This document shows, in pieces, positions 23,545-33,291 of a stretch of DNA of 57,349 nucleotides. The notes beneath the pieces were generated by a model, which saw nothing but the letters and a program-made list of their open reading frames with translations, did no database searches and had not been told where the DNA came from. Positions within the stretch are counted from its first letter, which is position 1; each line of letters begins with the position of its first letter. Source of the DNA: an uncultured Prevotella sp. Lineage in GTDB: Bacteria; Bacteroidota; Bacteroidia; Bacteroidales; Bacteroidaceae. Location: the NCBI GenBank assembly GCA_900555035.1, contig USJX01000008.1, positions 1 to 57,349 of the forward strand. The letters are read 5' to 3'. A program made the translations under genes and the position numbers.

Positions 23545-24522
23545 ATGATGAAGACAAAAAACTTGGGAATGACCATTGGGTCTATATTGATTATCTTGTT
23601 GTTGATGCCTTTGGGTCATGCGCTGATGATTATCATGGAGCATACGCTGGAGCCGACTGCCTTGCATTATTCTGCCTTTGCCATGGGTTTCGTGGGACTG
23701 GTGATTACCATCTGGGGCGTATTCGTAAAGGGTGATACCAGGCAGACCGTGTTCGGTATGACGGGTGCCCTGCTGTTCTGGACCGGCTGGGTGGAGTTCC
23801 TGCTGGCTTATTATGCCCAGCGCTATGGTGTGCATTGCGACCTGGTGGGCAATGGCGTGGTAGAGACAGCCACGGAATATGTTAATGGCATCGGCGTGCA
23901 TCATACTTACACCATCAACGGCACTCCGCTGGAGGAATTCGGCCGTGCGGAACTGAAGGAAATCCGCGGTTCACGTCCTGAATATCTTATTATGCCGGCT
24001 ACTTTCGGCATGTGGATGATGTTCCTGGTGATGTATATATTCTGCACCAAGACGGGTTGCAATTTCATCCGTTGGATTCAGAACCATTGCGGCGTGAAGG
24101 ACTATGTAGAGCTTCGTCCGATGGCACATCATGCCAGCATCGTTACCTTTATGGAGTGGAACATCATGATGTGGGGCTTATACCTATTATTAATGTTCTG
24201 CTACGACCCGGTGTTCCTAGGCACCACTCATCCTGTGACTTATGCCATCGGCATCCTCTGTCTCATCGGTTCGGGCATGATTTTCAAGAAGCAGTTGTAC
24301 ATCGGTCATTGGGGTAGAAATCTGCGCATGTCGCTTGCCAACGTCATCGTATTATGGACGGCTGTGGAGATTGCAGCCCGCAACGGATTCTTCAAGGAGA
24401 TTTGGGTGGATCCGGGCAACCATGTGGCAGAGATGGTAGGCATCCTGCTGGTGTTTGTAGGATTGATTCTCGGTTTCTGGTTTTACAACGCCAAGGATAA
24501 TGGGGGAGTGATAGAGGAGTAG
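23545..24522 (+). CDS. Polytopic membrane protein next to haem-uptake genes
   Basis: 325 residues with about eight hydrophobic segments: IGSILIILLLMPLGHALMII, SAFAMGFVGLVITIWGVF, FGMTGALLFWTGWVEFLLAY, FGMWMMFLVMYIFC, FMEWNIMMWGLYLLLMFCY, ITYAIGILCLIGSG-like, LANVIVLWTAVEIAA and VGILLVFVGLILGFWFY. Several histidines lie near membrane borders (MEHTLEPTALHY, MAHHASIV). I recognise no named family. It precedes the calycin-like, hmuY-like and hmuR-like genes on the same strand, 142 bp before a promoter for the next gene, so a link to haem or iron use is inferred from position only. Confidence 0.7.
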   Translation: MMKTKNLGMTIGSILIILLLMPLGHALMIIMEHTLEPTALHYSAFAMGFVGLVITIWGVFVKGDTRQTVFGMTGALLFWTGWVEFLLAYYAQRYGVHCDLVGNGVVETATEYVNGIGVHHTYTINGTPLEEFGRAELKEIRGSRPEYLIMPATFGMWMMFLVMYIFCTKTGCNFIRWIQNHCGVKDYVELRPMAHHASIVTFMEWNIMMWGLYLLLMFCYDPVFLGTTHPVTYAIGILCLIGSGMIFKKQLYIGHWGRNLRMSLANVIVLWTAVEIAARNGFFKEIWVDPGNHVAEMVGILLVFVGLILGFWFYNAKDNGGVIEE

Positions 24523-24565
24523 ATACCAAGAAGTAGGTATTGATGAGAATCCTTATTTATGGGTA

Positions 24566-24597
24566 TTGCAGGTATGGAGGAAACTCCGTACCTTTGC
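24566..24597 (+). promoter_or_regulatory. Promoter of the calycin/hmu genes
   Basis: TTGC (24566-24569), a 19-bp spacer and TACCTTTGC (24589-24597), about 67 bp before the ATG at 24665. Confidence 0.75.
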
Positions 24598-24664
24598 ACC
24601 CCGAAAACGATAAGTGAAACAAAATAGATTTAATAATTAAAAAAATAATACAAATAGAATAGAT

Positions 24665-25672
24665 ATGAAGAAATTCTTTACTCTCGTCTTCGCCACAATG
24701 TTGGCAGGCAATATGATGGCACAGATGCATGGTGCCTTGACTTTTGCAGGTGCTTCAACCATGAGCGTGTTGACTCAGAATACTGAGAATGCCAGCGATA
24801 CCGTGAAGTTTGAAATGGCTAGCATGAGTGCTGGCAACATCACTCTTCCTGCCATGAAGGGTATGGCTACCATTCCTTCTTTCACCATCAAGAACGTTGC
24901 TTTCACCATGGGTGCCAATCATGTGATTACCATGGATGAGCAGCCTTTTGAAGCTCAGGTTACCGTGGATGGCGTTGAGAAGGATATTAAGGGCTCATCT
25001 GTATCTGGTACCTATAACATGGCAGATAACTCGCTTACCTTGAAGGCTGTCTTCCAGTATTGCGCTATGCCTTTTGCCATGACTTACAACATCAAGTCAT
25101 ATTATGTAAAGGCTGTTACCAGTGCTATCAACGTGAATGTAGGCGGCATGTTCCCTTATGCCAACGAGGGCGTAACCTACAATGTACGCAAGTATATGGA
25201 TGGCGATGTGCAGAAGGTGGATGTTGAGGTTCCTACCTATACACTGGATAACACCCTGATGGGTAACCTGACTTTGGGTACTTACACCGTGAAGGGTTTG
25301 ACCTACGATGAGGAGAAGGGTGGTTTCTACCGTGATTACAAGAAAGATGGCTTGAGCTTCCACTTCACCGCAGAACAGAATGGCAACAAGACCATGGACG
25401 GTGACTATGAATTCAATGCCGAGAAGGATAACAACATCCTCGTGAAGTATAACGGCAGCAAGATTACCGACATCGTGAATACTTTCCAGATGGGTGCCAT
25501 GCCTTTCAGCATCGTTACAAGCTTCAACAGTGCGGCTACCGGCATCTCTTCTGTCAAGAACGATGTTCAGAAGAAGAACGATGGCAAGATGTATAACCTC
25601 AATGGTCAGGTGGTTAGCGAAAGCTACAAGGGTGTAGTCATTGTAAACGGCAAGAAATATTTCAAGAAATAA
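24665..25672 (+). CDS. Secreted calycin-like domain protein
   Basis: 335 residues with a signal peptide (KKFFTLVFATMLAGNMMAQ). Two similar beta-rich halves follow (about 25-150 and 155-290), each with a TYTVKGLTY or FTIKNVAFT-type strand pattern, matching the calycin-like family that often accompanies HmuY in Bacteroidota. The last 40 residues (KMYNLNGQVV, then YKGVVIVNGKKYFKK) match the type IX-like or Por-like C-terminal sorting tail seen in many secreted Prevotella proteins. Its role beside the haem genes is inferred; it may bind a small hydrophobic ligand. It is the first gene of the calycin-hmuY-hmuR run. Confidence 0.75.
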   Translation: MKKFFTLVFATMLAGNMMAQMHGALTFAGASTMSVLTQNTENASDTVKFEMASMSAGNITLPAMKGMATIPSFTIKNVAFTMGANHVITMDEQPFEAQVTVDGVEKDIKGSSVSGTYNMADNSLTLKAVFQYCAMPFAMTYNIKSYYVKAVTSAINVNVGGMFPYANEGVTYNVRKYMDGDVQKVDVEVPTYTLDNTLMGNLTLGTYTVKGLTYDEEKGGFYRDYKKDGLSFHFTAEQNGNKTMDGDYEFNAEKDNNILVKYNGSKITDIVNTFQMGAMPFSIVTSFNSAATGISSVKNDVQKKNDGKMYNLNGQVVSESYKGVVIVNGKKYFKK

Positions 25673-25742
25673 AACTGAAAGATTTCAAGAAAGCGATATT
25701 TCGCAGGAAATAGAGTATCAATTATCATACAAACAAGAATAG

Positions 25743-26570
25743 ATGACGAATTGGATAAAAATGAATCATCTGAAAATGACCGTTGCAGGCTTGGGCATGC
25801 TGATGCTTACTGCCTGCAACGGTATTTTTGATGATATATATGATGAGCCGGAAGAGATTGTGCTGGCTAAGGGACAGATTGTGATGAATGCCACCAGTTG
25901 GACGGACTGGTATTACATCGATTTGCCACATTTGCAGAAACTGACGGAGGCTGGCGATGAGGCGGCTCTCTTAAAGGCGCAGACCGAGTTTGAGGCGTAT
26001 CCTATCCCGATGACTGCCACAGGCGAGAAGGATGAATCGGATGCCGGGCATGCTGCTGCCACAGCGGGCAGAAAGGCTGGACAATATATGTATTGGTTTG
26101 ATGTCTTCGGCGAAGGCATCAGGAAGAATACCTTTACTTACTTTGTGCCTACTGCCGAGCAGACAGCACCAAGCGAATGGACCCTTGCCATTCATCGCAA
26201 CAATGTGCGTACCAACGGCGGAGCCGTTCTGGAAACCAGCTATACTTCCATGGATCAGTTGCCTGAAACCAGCGAAGCCTTCCATAACAAGCCGTTTACC
26301 GAAGATGAATGGTCGGAGAATGAGGTTTGGGACAGTCAGGAGCAGATGCTTCTGGGTTCCGTGCCATCGCAGGGCATCGCCATAAACAAGGTGTTGTCTT
26401 CCTGGCTCTCGATGGAGATTCCACCGATGCCGCCATCGTTCTCGCTCAACAACCATGTGTTCATCCTCCGGCTGAAGGATGGTACCTATGCCGCTATCCA
26501 GCTTGAAAACTATCTCTCGCCAAAGGGCGTAAAGTGCTGGATGACCATCAATTATAAATATCCATATTAA
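25743..26570 (+). CDS. hmuY: HmuY-like haem-binding lipoprotein
   Basis: 275 residues (or 269 from an ATG at 25761). The lipobox is MLMLTAC, so the protein is lipid-anchored. The HmuY pattern is present: MNATSWTDWYYIDLPHLQ near the start, WTLAIHRNNVRTNGGAVLET in the middle, and the closing strands NHVFILRLKDGTYAAIQLEN and KGVKCWMTINYKYPY. HmuY-type proteins take haem from host or environmental haemoproteins and pass it to the TonB-dependent receptor HmuR. The receptor gene follows 19 bp later. Haem ligands cannot be assigned by eye. Confidence 0.82.
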   Translation: MTNWIKMNHLKMTVAGLGMLMLTACNGIFDDIYDEPEEIVLAKGQIVMNATSWTDWYYIDLPHLQKLTEAGDEAALLKAQTEFEAYPIPMTATGEKDESDAGHAAATAGRKAGQYMYWFDVFGEGIRKNTFTYFVPTAEQTAPSEWTLAIHRNNVRTNGGAVLETSYTSMDQLPETSEAFHNKPFTEDEWSENEVWDSQEQMLLGSVPSQGIAINKVLSSWLSMEIPPMPPSFSLNNHVFILRLKDGTYAAIQLENYLSPKGVKCWMTINYKYPY

Positions 26571-26589
26571 TTGTATCCTTACGAAAACA

Positions 26590-28641
26590 ATGAAGAAGAA
26601 ATATCTGTTATACTCGATATTATTAGCCAATATGGCGGCTCTTCCGGCTGGCGCAGCGCTTTCTGCCAGCGCCGACAATGTGCCTACCCATGACAATGTG
26701 CCGGGCATAAATCAGAAGAGCATCCGTGACACCCTAGCTTATGAGGCCTATCTCGATTCCATCAGTCGCCAGTTTGACCTCACCGAGGTGGTGGTTACGG
26801 GCACCCGCACCCCTAAGTTCCTGAAGGATACACCTATCCAGACCCGAGTAATCGGTTCCAAGGATATCGCCAAGCTTGATGCCACCAATGTGCAGGATCT
26901 GCTTCAACAGGAGTTGCCGGGCGTGGAGTTCTCTTATGCCATGAATCAGCAGACCCATCTCAACTTTTCCGGATTCGGCGGTCAGGGCGTTCTCTTCCTG
27001 GTAGATGGCGAGCGACTGGCAGGCGAGACAATGGATGATGTGGATTTCACCCGATTGAACATGGACAATGTGGAACGCATCGAGATTGTGAAAGGTGCGG
27101 CTTCTGCCCTTTACGGCAGCAATGCCACGGGCGGCGTTATCAATATCATCACCAAGAAGGGCAAGAAACCCTGGACGCTGAATGTGAACGGCAGAGTTGC
27201 CAAGCACAACGAGCAGCGATATGGCGCTTCCTTCGGACTGAACAGCAAGCATTGGAACAATATGTTTACGGCCAACTTCAACAGTCTGGATAATTACGAT
27301 GTGCATAGTGCCGAAAATCCCGTGACCCGCGTCATCGCCACCGTTTATGGCGACAAGACTGCCAACTTCAAGAACCAGCTGGTATGGAGTCCAACCCAGA
27401 ACTTCAGTCTCACTGGTCGTGCCGGCTATTTCTTCCGTGAAACCGTGAGAACAGCCGATTTACCAGAGCGTTATCGTGATTTCTCGGGTGGCTTGAAGAT
27501 GAATTGGGATATCACCGATGATGATGCCTTGCAGTTGAGCTATGCTTTCGACCAATATGATAAGTCTGATTATCAGACGATTCGCCATCTGGATATCCGT
27601 GACTACAGCAATGTGCAGAACACTTTCCGCCTGCTCTATAACCACGCATTCGAGGGTGGCGACGTGCTGACCATCGGTTCCGACTATATGCACGATTATC
27701 TGATGAATACCAATCTGAGCAATGGCACCCGCAAGCAGGATACCTTCGATGTATTTGCGCAGTATGACTGGCGCATCTCGGATCAATGGGAGATGGTGGG
27801 AGCCTTGCGATACGACTATTTCTCGGATGGCAAGGATTCGCATGTTACTCCGAAGCTGAATCTCCGTTATACCCCGATTCGCAATCTCTCGCTGAGAGCA
27901 GGTTATGGTATGGGCTTCCGTGCCCCATCGCTGAAGGAGAAATACTACAACTTTGATATGAGCGGCATCTGGATTGTGGAAGGCAACGAGCATCTGAAGG
28001 CCGAAGTGAGCCACAACTTCAATCTCTCTGCCGAATACACCAAGGGTCATTATAACTATACGGCATCCGTCTATTATAATAAGGTGAAGAACAAGCTATC
28101 TACATCGGCTCCTTATTTCAAGAGTGTAGAGGATAAGTTGCCTTATCTGCCTTACACCAATCTGGATTCCTACAGCGTGTGTGGAGGAGAGGTAGGCGTG
28201 CAGGCACGATGGAACAACGGATTTTCTGCCCGCTTCACCTATGCCTATACCAAGGAGCAGCTGGCGAAGGATAAGGATGGCAACACCATCAACAACCAGT
28301 ATATTCCGGCTCGTGAGCATGCCTTCAATGCCCGTATGGATTACGACCATCAGTTTACCAAGCATTATGGTCTGAACATCGGCTTGAGTGGCCGCTATCT
28401 TTCGGGTGTAGAAAACGTGGAGTATAAGAATTATTATAATGTAAGCGAGGGAACCCTTATGGTGAGCTATCCTGCCTACACCATCTGGAAGCTTTCGCTG
28501 GTGCAGCGCATCGGCAAGGCGGTGAAGGTGACTGCGGCGCTGGATAATCTCTTCGGTTATAAGCCGAAGTATTATTATCTGAACAGTCCTATCACCGATG
28601 GAGTGAATCTTCAGGTAGGCTTATCTGTAGATATACAATAA
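26590..28641 (+). CDS. hmuR: TonB-dependent outer-membrane haem receptor, HmuR-like
   Basis: 683 residues. Signal peptide, then a TonB-box-like stretch (LTEVVVTGTRTPKFLKD), plug domain (IQTRVIGSKDIAKLDATNVQ, VLFLVDGERLAGETMDDVDF, VERIEIVKGAASALYGSNAT, GGVINIITKKG) and a beta-barrel to the C-terminus. The barrel holds YGMGFRAPSLKEKYYNF, the FRAP-type loop of haem receptors, and NPEL-like surroundings. It imports haem or iron complexes using TonB energy. It is directly downstream of the hmuY-like gene and is followed by a strong terminator. Length fits HmuR-type receptors. Confidence 0.88.
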   Translation: MKKKYLLYSILLANMAALPAGAALSASADNVPTHDNVPGINQKSIRDTLAYEAYLDSISRQFDLTEVVVTGTRTPKFLKDTPIQTRVIGSKDIAKLDATNVQDLLQQELPGVEFSYAMNQQTHLNFSGFGGQGVLFLVDGERLAGETMDDVDFTRLNMDNVERIEIVKGAASALYGSNATGGVINIITKKGKKPWTLNVNGRVAKHNEQRYGASFGLNSKHWNNMFTANFNSLDNYDVHSAENPVTRVIATVYGDKTANFKNQLVWSPTQNFSLTGRAGYFFRETVRTADLPERYRDFSGGLKMNWDITDDDALQLSYAFDQYDKSDYQTIRHLDIRDYSNVQNTFRLLYNHAFEGGDVLTIGSDYMHDYLMNTNLSNGTRKQDTFDVFAQYDWRISDQWEMVGALRYDYFSDGKDSHVTPKLNLRYTPIRNLSLRAGYGMGFRAPSLKEKYYNFDMSGIWIVEGNEHLKAEVSHNFNLSAEYTKGHYNYTASVYYNKVKNKLSTSAPYFKSVEDKLPYLPYTNLDSYSVCGGEVGVQARWNNGFSARFTYAYTKEQLAKDKDGNTINNQYIPAREHAFNARMDYDHQFTKHYGLNIGLSGRYLSGVENVEYKNYYNVSEGTLMVSYPAYTIWKLSLVQRIGKAVKVTAALDNLFGYKPKYYYLNSPITDGVNLQVGLSVDIQ

Positions 28642-28675
28642 AAGAGGCGGGTCTCACGACTCGCCTCTTTTTCAT
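28641..28675. terminator. Terminator between hmuR and the GH35 gene
   Basis: AAAGAGGCG and CGCCTCTTT close over a 12-nt loop, followed by TTTC on the plus strand. It lies just past the hmuR stop and between convergent genes, so it may act in both directions. Confidence 0.85.
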
Positions 28676-28749
28676 TCTAACTAACTTTCGCAATATATTT
28701 TATATAAACCTTATGATAAAAACTATTTATAATTTAAACTATGAAAAAT

Positions 28750-31116
28750 TTACTTTCTAACATAGAGCTTGAATGCCTTCACGCTACCAGGAGCTCCCTG
28801 CTCGGCACGTGGCAAGTACTCGAAGGCAGAGATGGTAACCTCCTTGCCCATATCCACGATGCCGAGGTGTGGGAAGTTGGCGCCCTTTTCGGTCTGCCAA
28901 TAAGTACTCTCCTGCAAGTCGAACATCTTATCGAGTGTTGAGTTGCCCTTCTCGCTGTCGGCATAGAAGGCTACCCAGTTGTTGCGGTCAATGCGGTTGC
29001 CGCTGGCATCCTGCAGATAAACCTCGGCGATGGCAATCTGGCTGTCGCCGCTCTGACTACTTTCTGCCTGGATGGCGAAGTAGCGACCCGTTACAGGCTT
29101 GTCGAGCTTGATGGTCTGCCAGCCGTTGCCAGCCTTGAACTCACCCTTCAATACTGGGGTCTCAGAATTCAGATCCATGCGATGGCCCGGCTCGTTGTGC
29201 TTGTTGCTCTTTTCGAGATTCAGCTTGTCGAGTTCTGGATGATCCTGGCAGAAAGCGGTAGGAGCCACGTTAGAACCTGGCTTGCCTGCTTCGCCCTTAG
29301 GACCTACTACATCGAGTACGATGACCTCGTTCTTTCCCTTCTTCAACCAGCAACCTGGGAGATACAGGGTCTGCTGAGGACCAATCTGCCAGAAGCGGCC
29401 GAGAGCATGACCGTTTACATAAACCTGACCCTTGCCGAAAGCCTCCATATTAATAAAGGTGTCGCCCACCTTCTTAATGTTGAAGTAACCGCGATAGTAA
29501 CCCGCCTTGGTCTGCAGACCGCGCATCTTGTTAGATGGCATGGCGAGTGCATTCACTGCAGTCTGGTAATCATCAGCGATGGTACTGTTGTTCCATCGGG
29601 TAGGGGTGAGGGCAAGTTCGCAATCCTGCTTCTGTGTAGAGAGGGTTACTTTGCCGATGATACCCTTGTAGTCCTTGATGGCACGGCCGAAGTTGATTCG
29701 TCCCATACCTTCTACCACGATGGTGAGCTGAGCACCCTGTGGCATGGCTGGCAATTCGAGTGATTTTTCGTTCTTCACACGGTCTATCTTGCCAACATAC
29801 TTTCCGTTCACATATACCTGGGCAAAATCGTGGAACTCACCGGTAAGGGTAGATGTTCCCTCGATGGCAGGAACCTGGGTTTCATAAACCATGGTTCCCC
29901 ATCCCATGTCCATATCTTCAAAGCTCAATGGAGCATTGCTTTCCTTTTCCTTTGCGATACCATAGCTCAGAGGCTTGTACTCGGTAAACTTGAACTCTGG
30001 CACCTTGATGATAGCCATCGGAGCCTTAGGCACGGCTGGCAACTTCTTGCCGTCGTTGTATTTCGCCATCATCTTCTGCAGTTCGTAGTACTTAGGAGTA
30101 GCCAATCCCCATTCGTTGATAGGGGCATCGTAATCATAGCTGGTTACGTCTGGCTGGAAACCTGGTGAGTTGGCACCTGCCCAATGGCCGAAGCTGGTTC
30201 CGCCGTGGGTCATATAGAGAGAGAAGCTGATGCCTTTGCTCAGCATCTCGTCCATTCCTTCTACCATATCCTTGGCAGGACGGGTCTCGTGGCGGGCTCC
30301 CCACTTGTCGAACCAGCCGCTCCAGAACTCAGAGCACATCTTTGGGGCGTTAGGGCGAACCTCGCCGAGACGCTTAAACTGCTGGTCGATGTTGGCACCT
30401 GTACCGAAGTTCATGGTCCAGGTAAGGTCATCGAGACCATTGTTCAGGAAGTTGGAAGACCAGTCGCACTGGAAGAGGCTCACCTTGTCGAAGCCGCTCT
30501 TGCGAACGATGTCGCGGATGGCACTCACGTATGGCTTGTCCTTACCGTAAGAACCATATTCGTTCTCCACCTGTACCATGATGATAGGACCACCATTCTG
30601 GATGGTGAGTGGAGCCAGCTGCTTGCCCACTTCCTTCTCGAAGATTTCAACACGCTGCATGAAGTAAGGATCCTGCTCACGAAGGCGGATGTCCTTCTTC
30701 TTCAAAAGCCACCAAGGCAGACCGCCCATTTCCCATTCTGCACAAACGTATGGACCCGGACGTACGATAACGTACATGCCGTTCTTCTGAGCCAGTCGGC
30801 AGAATGCAGCCACATCGTTATTACCCGTAAAGTCGAACTTGCCTTCCTGCTGCTCGTGGATATTCCAGAACACGTAGAGGCAGACGGTATTCATGCCTAG
30901 AGCCTTGCACATCTTGATGCGATGCTCCCAGTAGGCACGAGGAATACGTGGGTAGTGCAACTCGGCAGCCTTCACTACGAAAGGCTTGCCATTGAGGAGA
31001 AATGTCTTATCTCCTGTTGTGAAAGTACCTCCCTTCTTTGCCGCCATCATCTGTGATGGAGCCAGAGCCAAAATAGAGGCAAAGGCGAGTGTCTTGATTG
31101 TAGTTGATAATGTCAT
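28750..31116 (-). CDS. Secreted GH35 beta-galactosidase with C-terminal discoidin-like domain
   Basis: 788 residues with a signal peptide ending near MMAAKK. The GH35 catalytic domain spans about 30-350: ELHYPRIPRAYWEHRIKMCK, VIVRPGPYVCAEWEMGG, VQVENEYGSYG with the likely acid/base Glu186, and MCSEFWSGWFDKWG with the likely nucleophile Glu263. Beta-sandwich domains follow (GYYRGYF, ALGRFWQIGPQQTLYLPG), and the last 140 residues look like an F5/8 type C (discoidin) sugar-binding domain. It removes terminal beta-galactose. It lies downstream of a GH30 gene on the same strand and was probably selected with it for one glycan. Confidence 0.93.
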   Translation of the reverse strand: MTLSTTIKTLAFASILALAPSQMMAAKKGGTFTTGDKTFLLNGKPFVVKAAELHYPRIPRAYWEHRIKMCKALGMNTVCLYVFWNIHEQQEGKFDFTGNNDVAAFCRLAQKNGMYVIVRPGPYVCAEWEMGGLPWWLLKKKDIRLREQDPYFMQRVEIFEKEVGKQLAPLTIQNGGPIIMVQVENEYGSYGKDKPYVSAIRDIVRKSGFDKVSLFQCDWSSNFLNNGLDDLTWTMNFGTGANIDQQFKRLGEVRPNAPKMCSEFWSGWFDKWGARHETRPAKDMVEGMDEMLSKGISFSLYMTHGGTSFGHWAGANSPGFQPDVTSYDYDAPINEWGLATPKYYELQKMMAKYNDGKKLPAVPKAPMAIIKVPEFKFTEYKPLSYGIAKEKESNAPLSFEDMDMGWGTMVYETQVPAIEGTSTLTGEFHDFAQVYVNGKYVGKIDRVKNEKSLELPAMPQGAQLTIVVEGMGRINFGRAIKDYKGIIGKVTLSTQKQDCELALTPTRWNNSTIADDYQTAVNALAMPSNKMRGLQTKAGYYRGYFNIKKVGDTFINMEAFGKGQVYVNGHALGRFWQIGPQQTLYLPGCWLKKGKNEVIVLDVVGPKGEAGKPGSNVAPTAFCQDHPELDKLNLEKSNKHNEPGHRMDLNSETPVLKGEFKAGNGWQTIKLDKPVTGRYFAIQAESSQSGDSQIAIAEVYLQDASGNRIDRNNWVAFYADSEKGNSTLDKMFDLQESTYWQTEKGANFPHLGIVDMGKEVTISAFEYLPRAEQGAPGSVKAFKLYVRK

Positions 31117-31159
31117 ATATCTTTTTTTATTTTATAGTCTTAATACGTTTTATCTATAT

Positions 31160-31226
31160 TCAGTTTATCTCTGTAAGCGATTATTGCTTGATTACAGTTT
31201 ATCTCTGAAAAGCGATTGCAAAATTA
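31160..31226 (-). promoter_or_regulatory. Promoter region of the GH35 gene with a direct repeat
   Basis: Minus-strand TAATTTTGC (31218-31226) fits the -7 box. Two copies of CAGTTTATCTCTG (near 31161 and 31195), each followed by an AAGCGATT-type string, lie between it and the gene. Confidence 0.5.
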
Positions 31227-31332
31227 CTGAAAAATCCTCTTTTTGGCGTTAATAAATCGTTCAAAAATGAGGATTTTTCGTTAATTTTAGTATAAATGGC
31301 TATTTTTTCTTGTTTTCGGCTTATTCCTTAAC

Positions 31333-32901
31333 TTATTTCTGTACGAAAGTCGTGATGCTTCGTGGGGCTAGGAGCGTGTTTCCATCGCAGGTTCCCACGG
31401 GTGCCAGACTTTCGGCAGAGATATCGCTGGTGCGGTACATCTGCCAGTTTTTCTTCTCCTGATTATCGAGCTTGAAGTTCACCGGTTTCACATCTTCTGC
31501 ATAGTTGATGGCTACAATCACCCATTTGCCGTCGGCATTCTGATAGGCAGAGCACATCACTCCGTAAGGGTCGTTGAAGCCTTCTTCTATCTGCTTGCCA
31601 TCGGCTGAGGTGGTGGCGATGTCGTAGCGCCGTGCTCCCGGACGGATAAAGCGGGAGTAGTTGCCCATCGCCCACATCAGTTTAGAATCCACAGCCCAAC
31701 CGCTCTTCCAGCCATCCTTGCTGTAGATGCGGATGAGGCCGTCGCGATAGTCGCCGCCGGCAGCACGCCACCAGCTCCAGCTCTCGGCATTGGCATACAC
31801 CAGGTCGTGGTGGATGACGCGGGCCACATAGAGGGCTGTCTTCATCGAGAAGTCGTAAGGGGTTCCGCCGCCTATCTCCTCATCGTTGCCCATGATGCAG
31901 ATCTCGGTTTGCCAGAACTTGATGTTCTTCTGCTTGCACGCCTCGCGTATCTGCATTCTTATCTCTCTCATGTAGGGGATAGGGGTGTTGGTCCAGTAAC
32001 TGTGACCGCCGATGAGGGGGAGCAGTTGCTTCACCTTGCCCAGATAGGTTTGCGTACTGTCTTTGGTAAAGAAGGAGTTGATTTCATAGCCTCGCTGCCA
32101 GTCGGTCATGTGCGTGCCGAGCAGACAGCGGTAGTCGCTCGATTCATTGATCAATATCTGGGTGTTGAGCTTGTTCTTTACCAGCGCTTTGCTCACTTCC
32201 TTTGCCACCTTGGCAAACTCGCGGTTGGTTGCCGGACTACCTTCCTGCTTCGGTCCGGTCCAGTTCCAGTGGCCATCAGGCTCATTAATCGGACTGATGT
32301 AGTCGAAGTGAATGCCATCGTGCTCTTCGATGCCTTTGAGCGAAGTGGCGATAAACTTGCCGAACTTTCCGTAGCAGTCATCCTTCAGGTTGAGCGTGCC
32401 GCCGCGTCCCGTGTTGGTGGCAAGTCCGTTTTGGGTATAGAAAACCGGGGCTGAGTTGCAGAAGGCCAGGAAATAAGGCACGCCTCTCTGCTGGGCAAGC
32501 TTCAGAAACTTGCGCTGGCCAGCCTGCTTGCTCCAGTCGTAGGAGCCGTCGGCATTGAGGAAGCACTGTGTTCTGGTGCCCGGCTGAATCTGCGAAGCCT
32601 TTCCCTGTTCCTCGCTTCCGGCTCCCAGGTTGAATCGCCAGATAGAGAGGCCGATGCCTTTCGGTTTGCCCAAGGCATCATTTTCGGTAGAGAAAAGCCA
32701 GTCGGCTATCTGCTCCTGCTGCTTCTCTGGCCACAGACCGAGAAACTGCATGCTCCATGCATCACTGGCTCCGAAATGCTGAATATGCTGTTCGGGGCTC
32801 TGGGTAAGAATAGTGTATTCTGTAGTTCCATCTTGAGCTGCCATCGTGTGGAGGCTGCCCGTCATCAAGAGGAGAACTGAGAGTGCTTTGTATATCATCA
32901 T
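31333..32901 (-). CDS. Secreted GH30 glycoside hydrolase
   Basis: 522 residues with a signal peptide ending near MAAQDG. GH30 signatures: QHIQHFGASDAWSMQF, GLSIWRFNLGAGSEEQG, DYISPINEPDGHWNW with the likely acid/base Glu207, GGHSYWTNTP, and KFWQTEICIMG with the likely nucleophile Glu333, then a C-terminal beta domain. Known GH30 members include endo-beta-1,6-galactanases and xylanases; next to a GH35 beta-galactosidase an endo-beta-1,6-galactanase role is plausible but inferred. It is divergent from the hybrid two-component regulator. Its predicted leader is about 200 nt. Confidence 0.88.
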   Translation of the reverse strand: MMIYKALSVLLLMTGSLHTMAAQDGTTEYTILTQSPEQHIQHFGASDAWSMQFLGLWPEKQQEQIADWLFSTENDALGKPKGIGLSIWRFNLGAGSEEQGKASQIQPGTRTQCFLNADGSYDWSKQAGQRKFLKLAQQRGVPYFLAFCNSAPVFYTQNGLATNTGRGGTLNLKDDCYGKFGKFIATSLKGIEEHDGIHFDYISPINEPDGHWNWTGPKQEGSPATNREFAKVAKEVSKALVKNKLNTQILINESSDYRCLLGTHMTDWQRGYEINSFFTKDSTQTYLGKVKQLLPLIGGHSYWTNTPIPYMREIRMQIREACKQKNIKFWQTEICIMGNDEEIGGGTPYDFSMKTALYVARVIHHDLVYANAESWSWWRAAGGDYRDGLIRIYSKDGWKSGWAVDSKLMWAMGNYSRFIRPGARRYDIATTSADGKQIEEGFNDPYGVMCSAYQNADGKWVIVAINYAEDVKPVNFKLDNQEKKNWQMYRTSDISAESLAPVGTCDGNTLLAPRSITTFVQK

Positions 32902-33291
32902 ATATAATATGTATTTGTTGTTATCGTTATATTTATGTATTTGTCGTTGTTGTCTATAGTTAAGTTATCCCTACTAACAGTCTTTTTCCTTTCAGATTCC
33001 TAATACCTATTCAAAACATAAATCTTTTTTTTGAATCTTAACGAATTTGAATAGTCGATTTAGTTATTGTTAGTTTTGAAAATCTAAATGTTGTTGTAAT
33101 TCGGCAGCAAAGGTACATGGATTGGGGCAAAAAGGAGGAAATAATTCATTCAAAATAGGTAACAAATCGCTCAAAGATACGATTATGTATCGTTTTTAGC
33201 TTATTTTTGAGCCATTTTGGGCAGATTTAGGGCGTTTTTTGCTAACTTTGCATCAAAATGAAAATGTAATAATGAACATATTCTTAATGTA
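32902..33291. promoter_or_regulatory. Divergent control region: GH30 and hybrid two-component regulator
   Basis: For GH30 on the minus strand, TACCTTTGC at 33107-33115 leaves an A/T-rich leader of about 200 nt. For the regulator on the plus strand, TAACTTTGC at 33243-33251 lies about 40 bp before its start. The region between may hold the regulator's binding site; I cannot point to a specific one. No coding region is seen. Confidence 0.55.
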
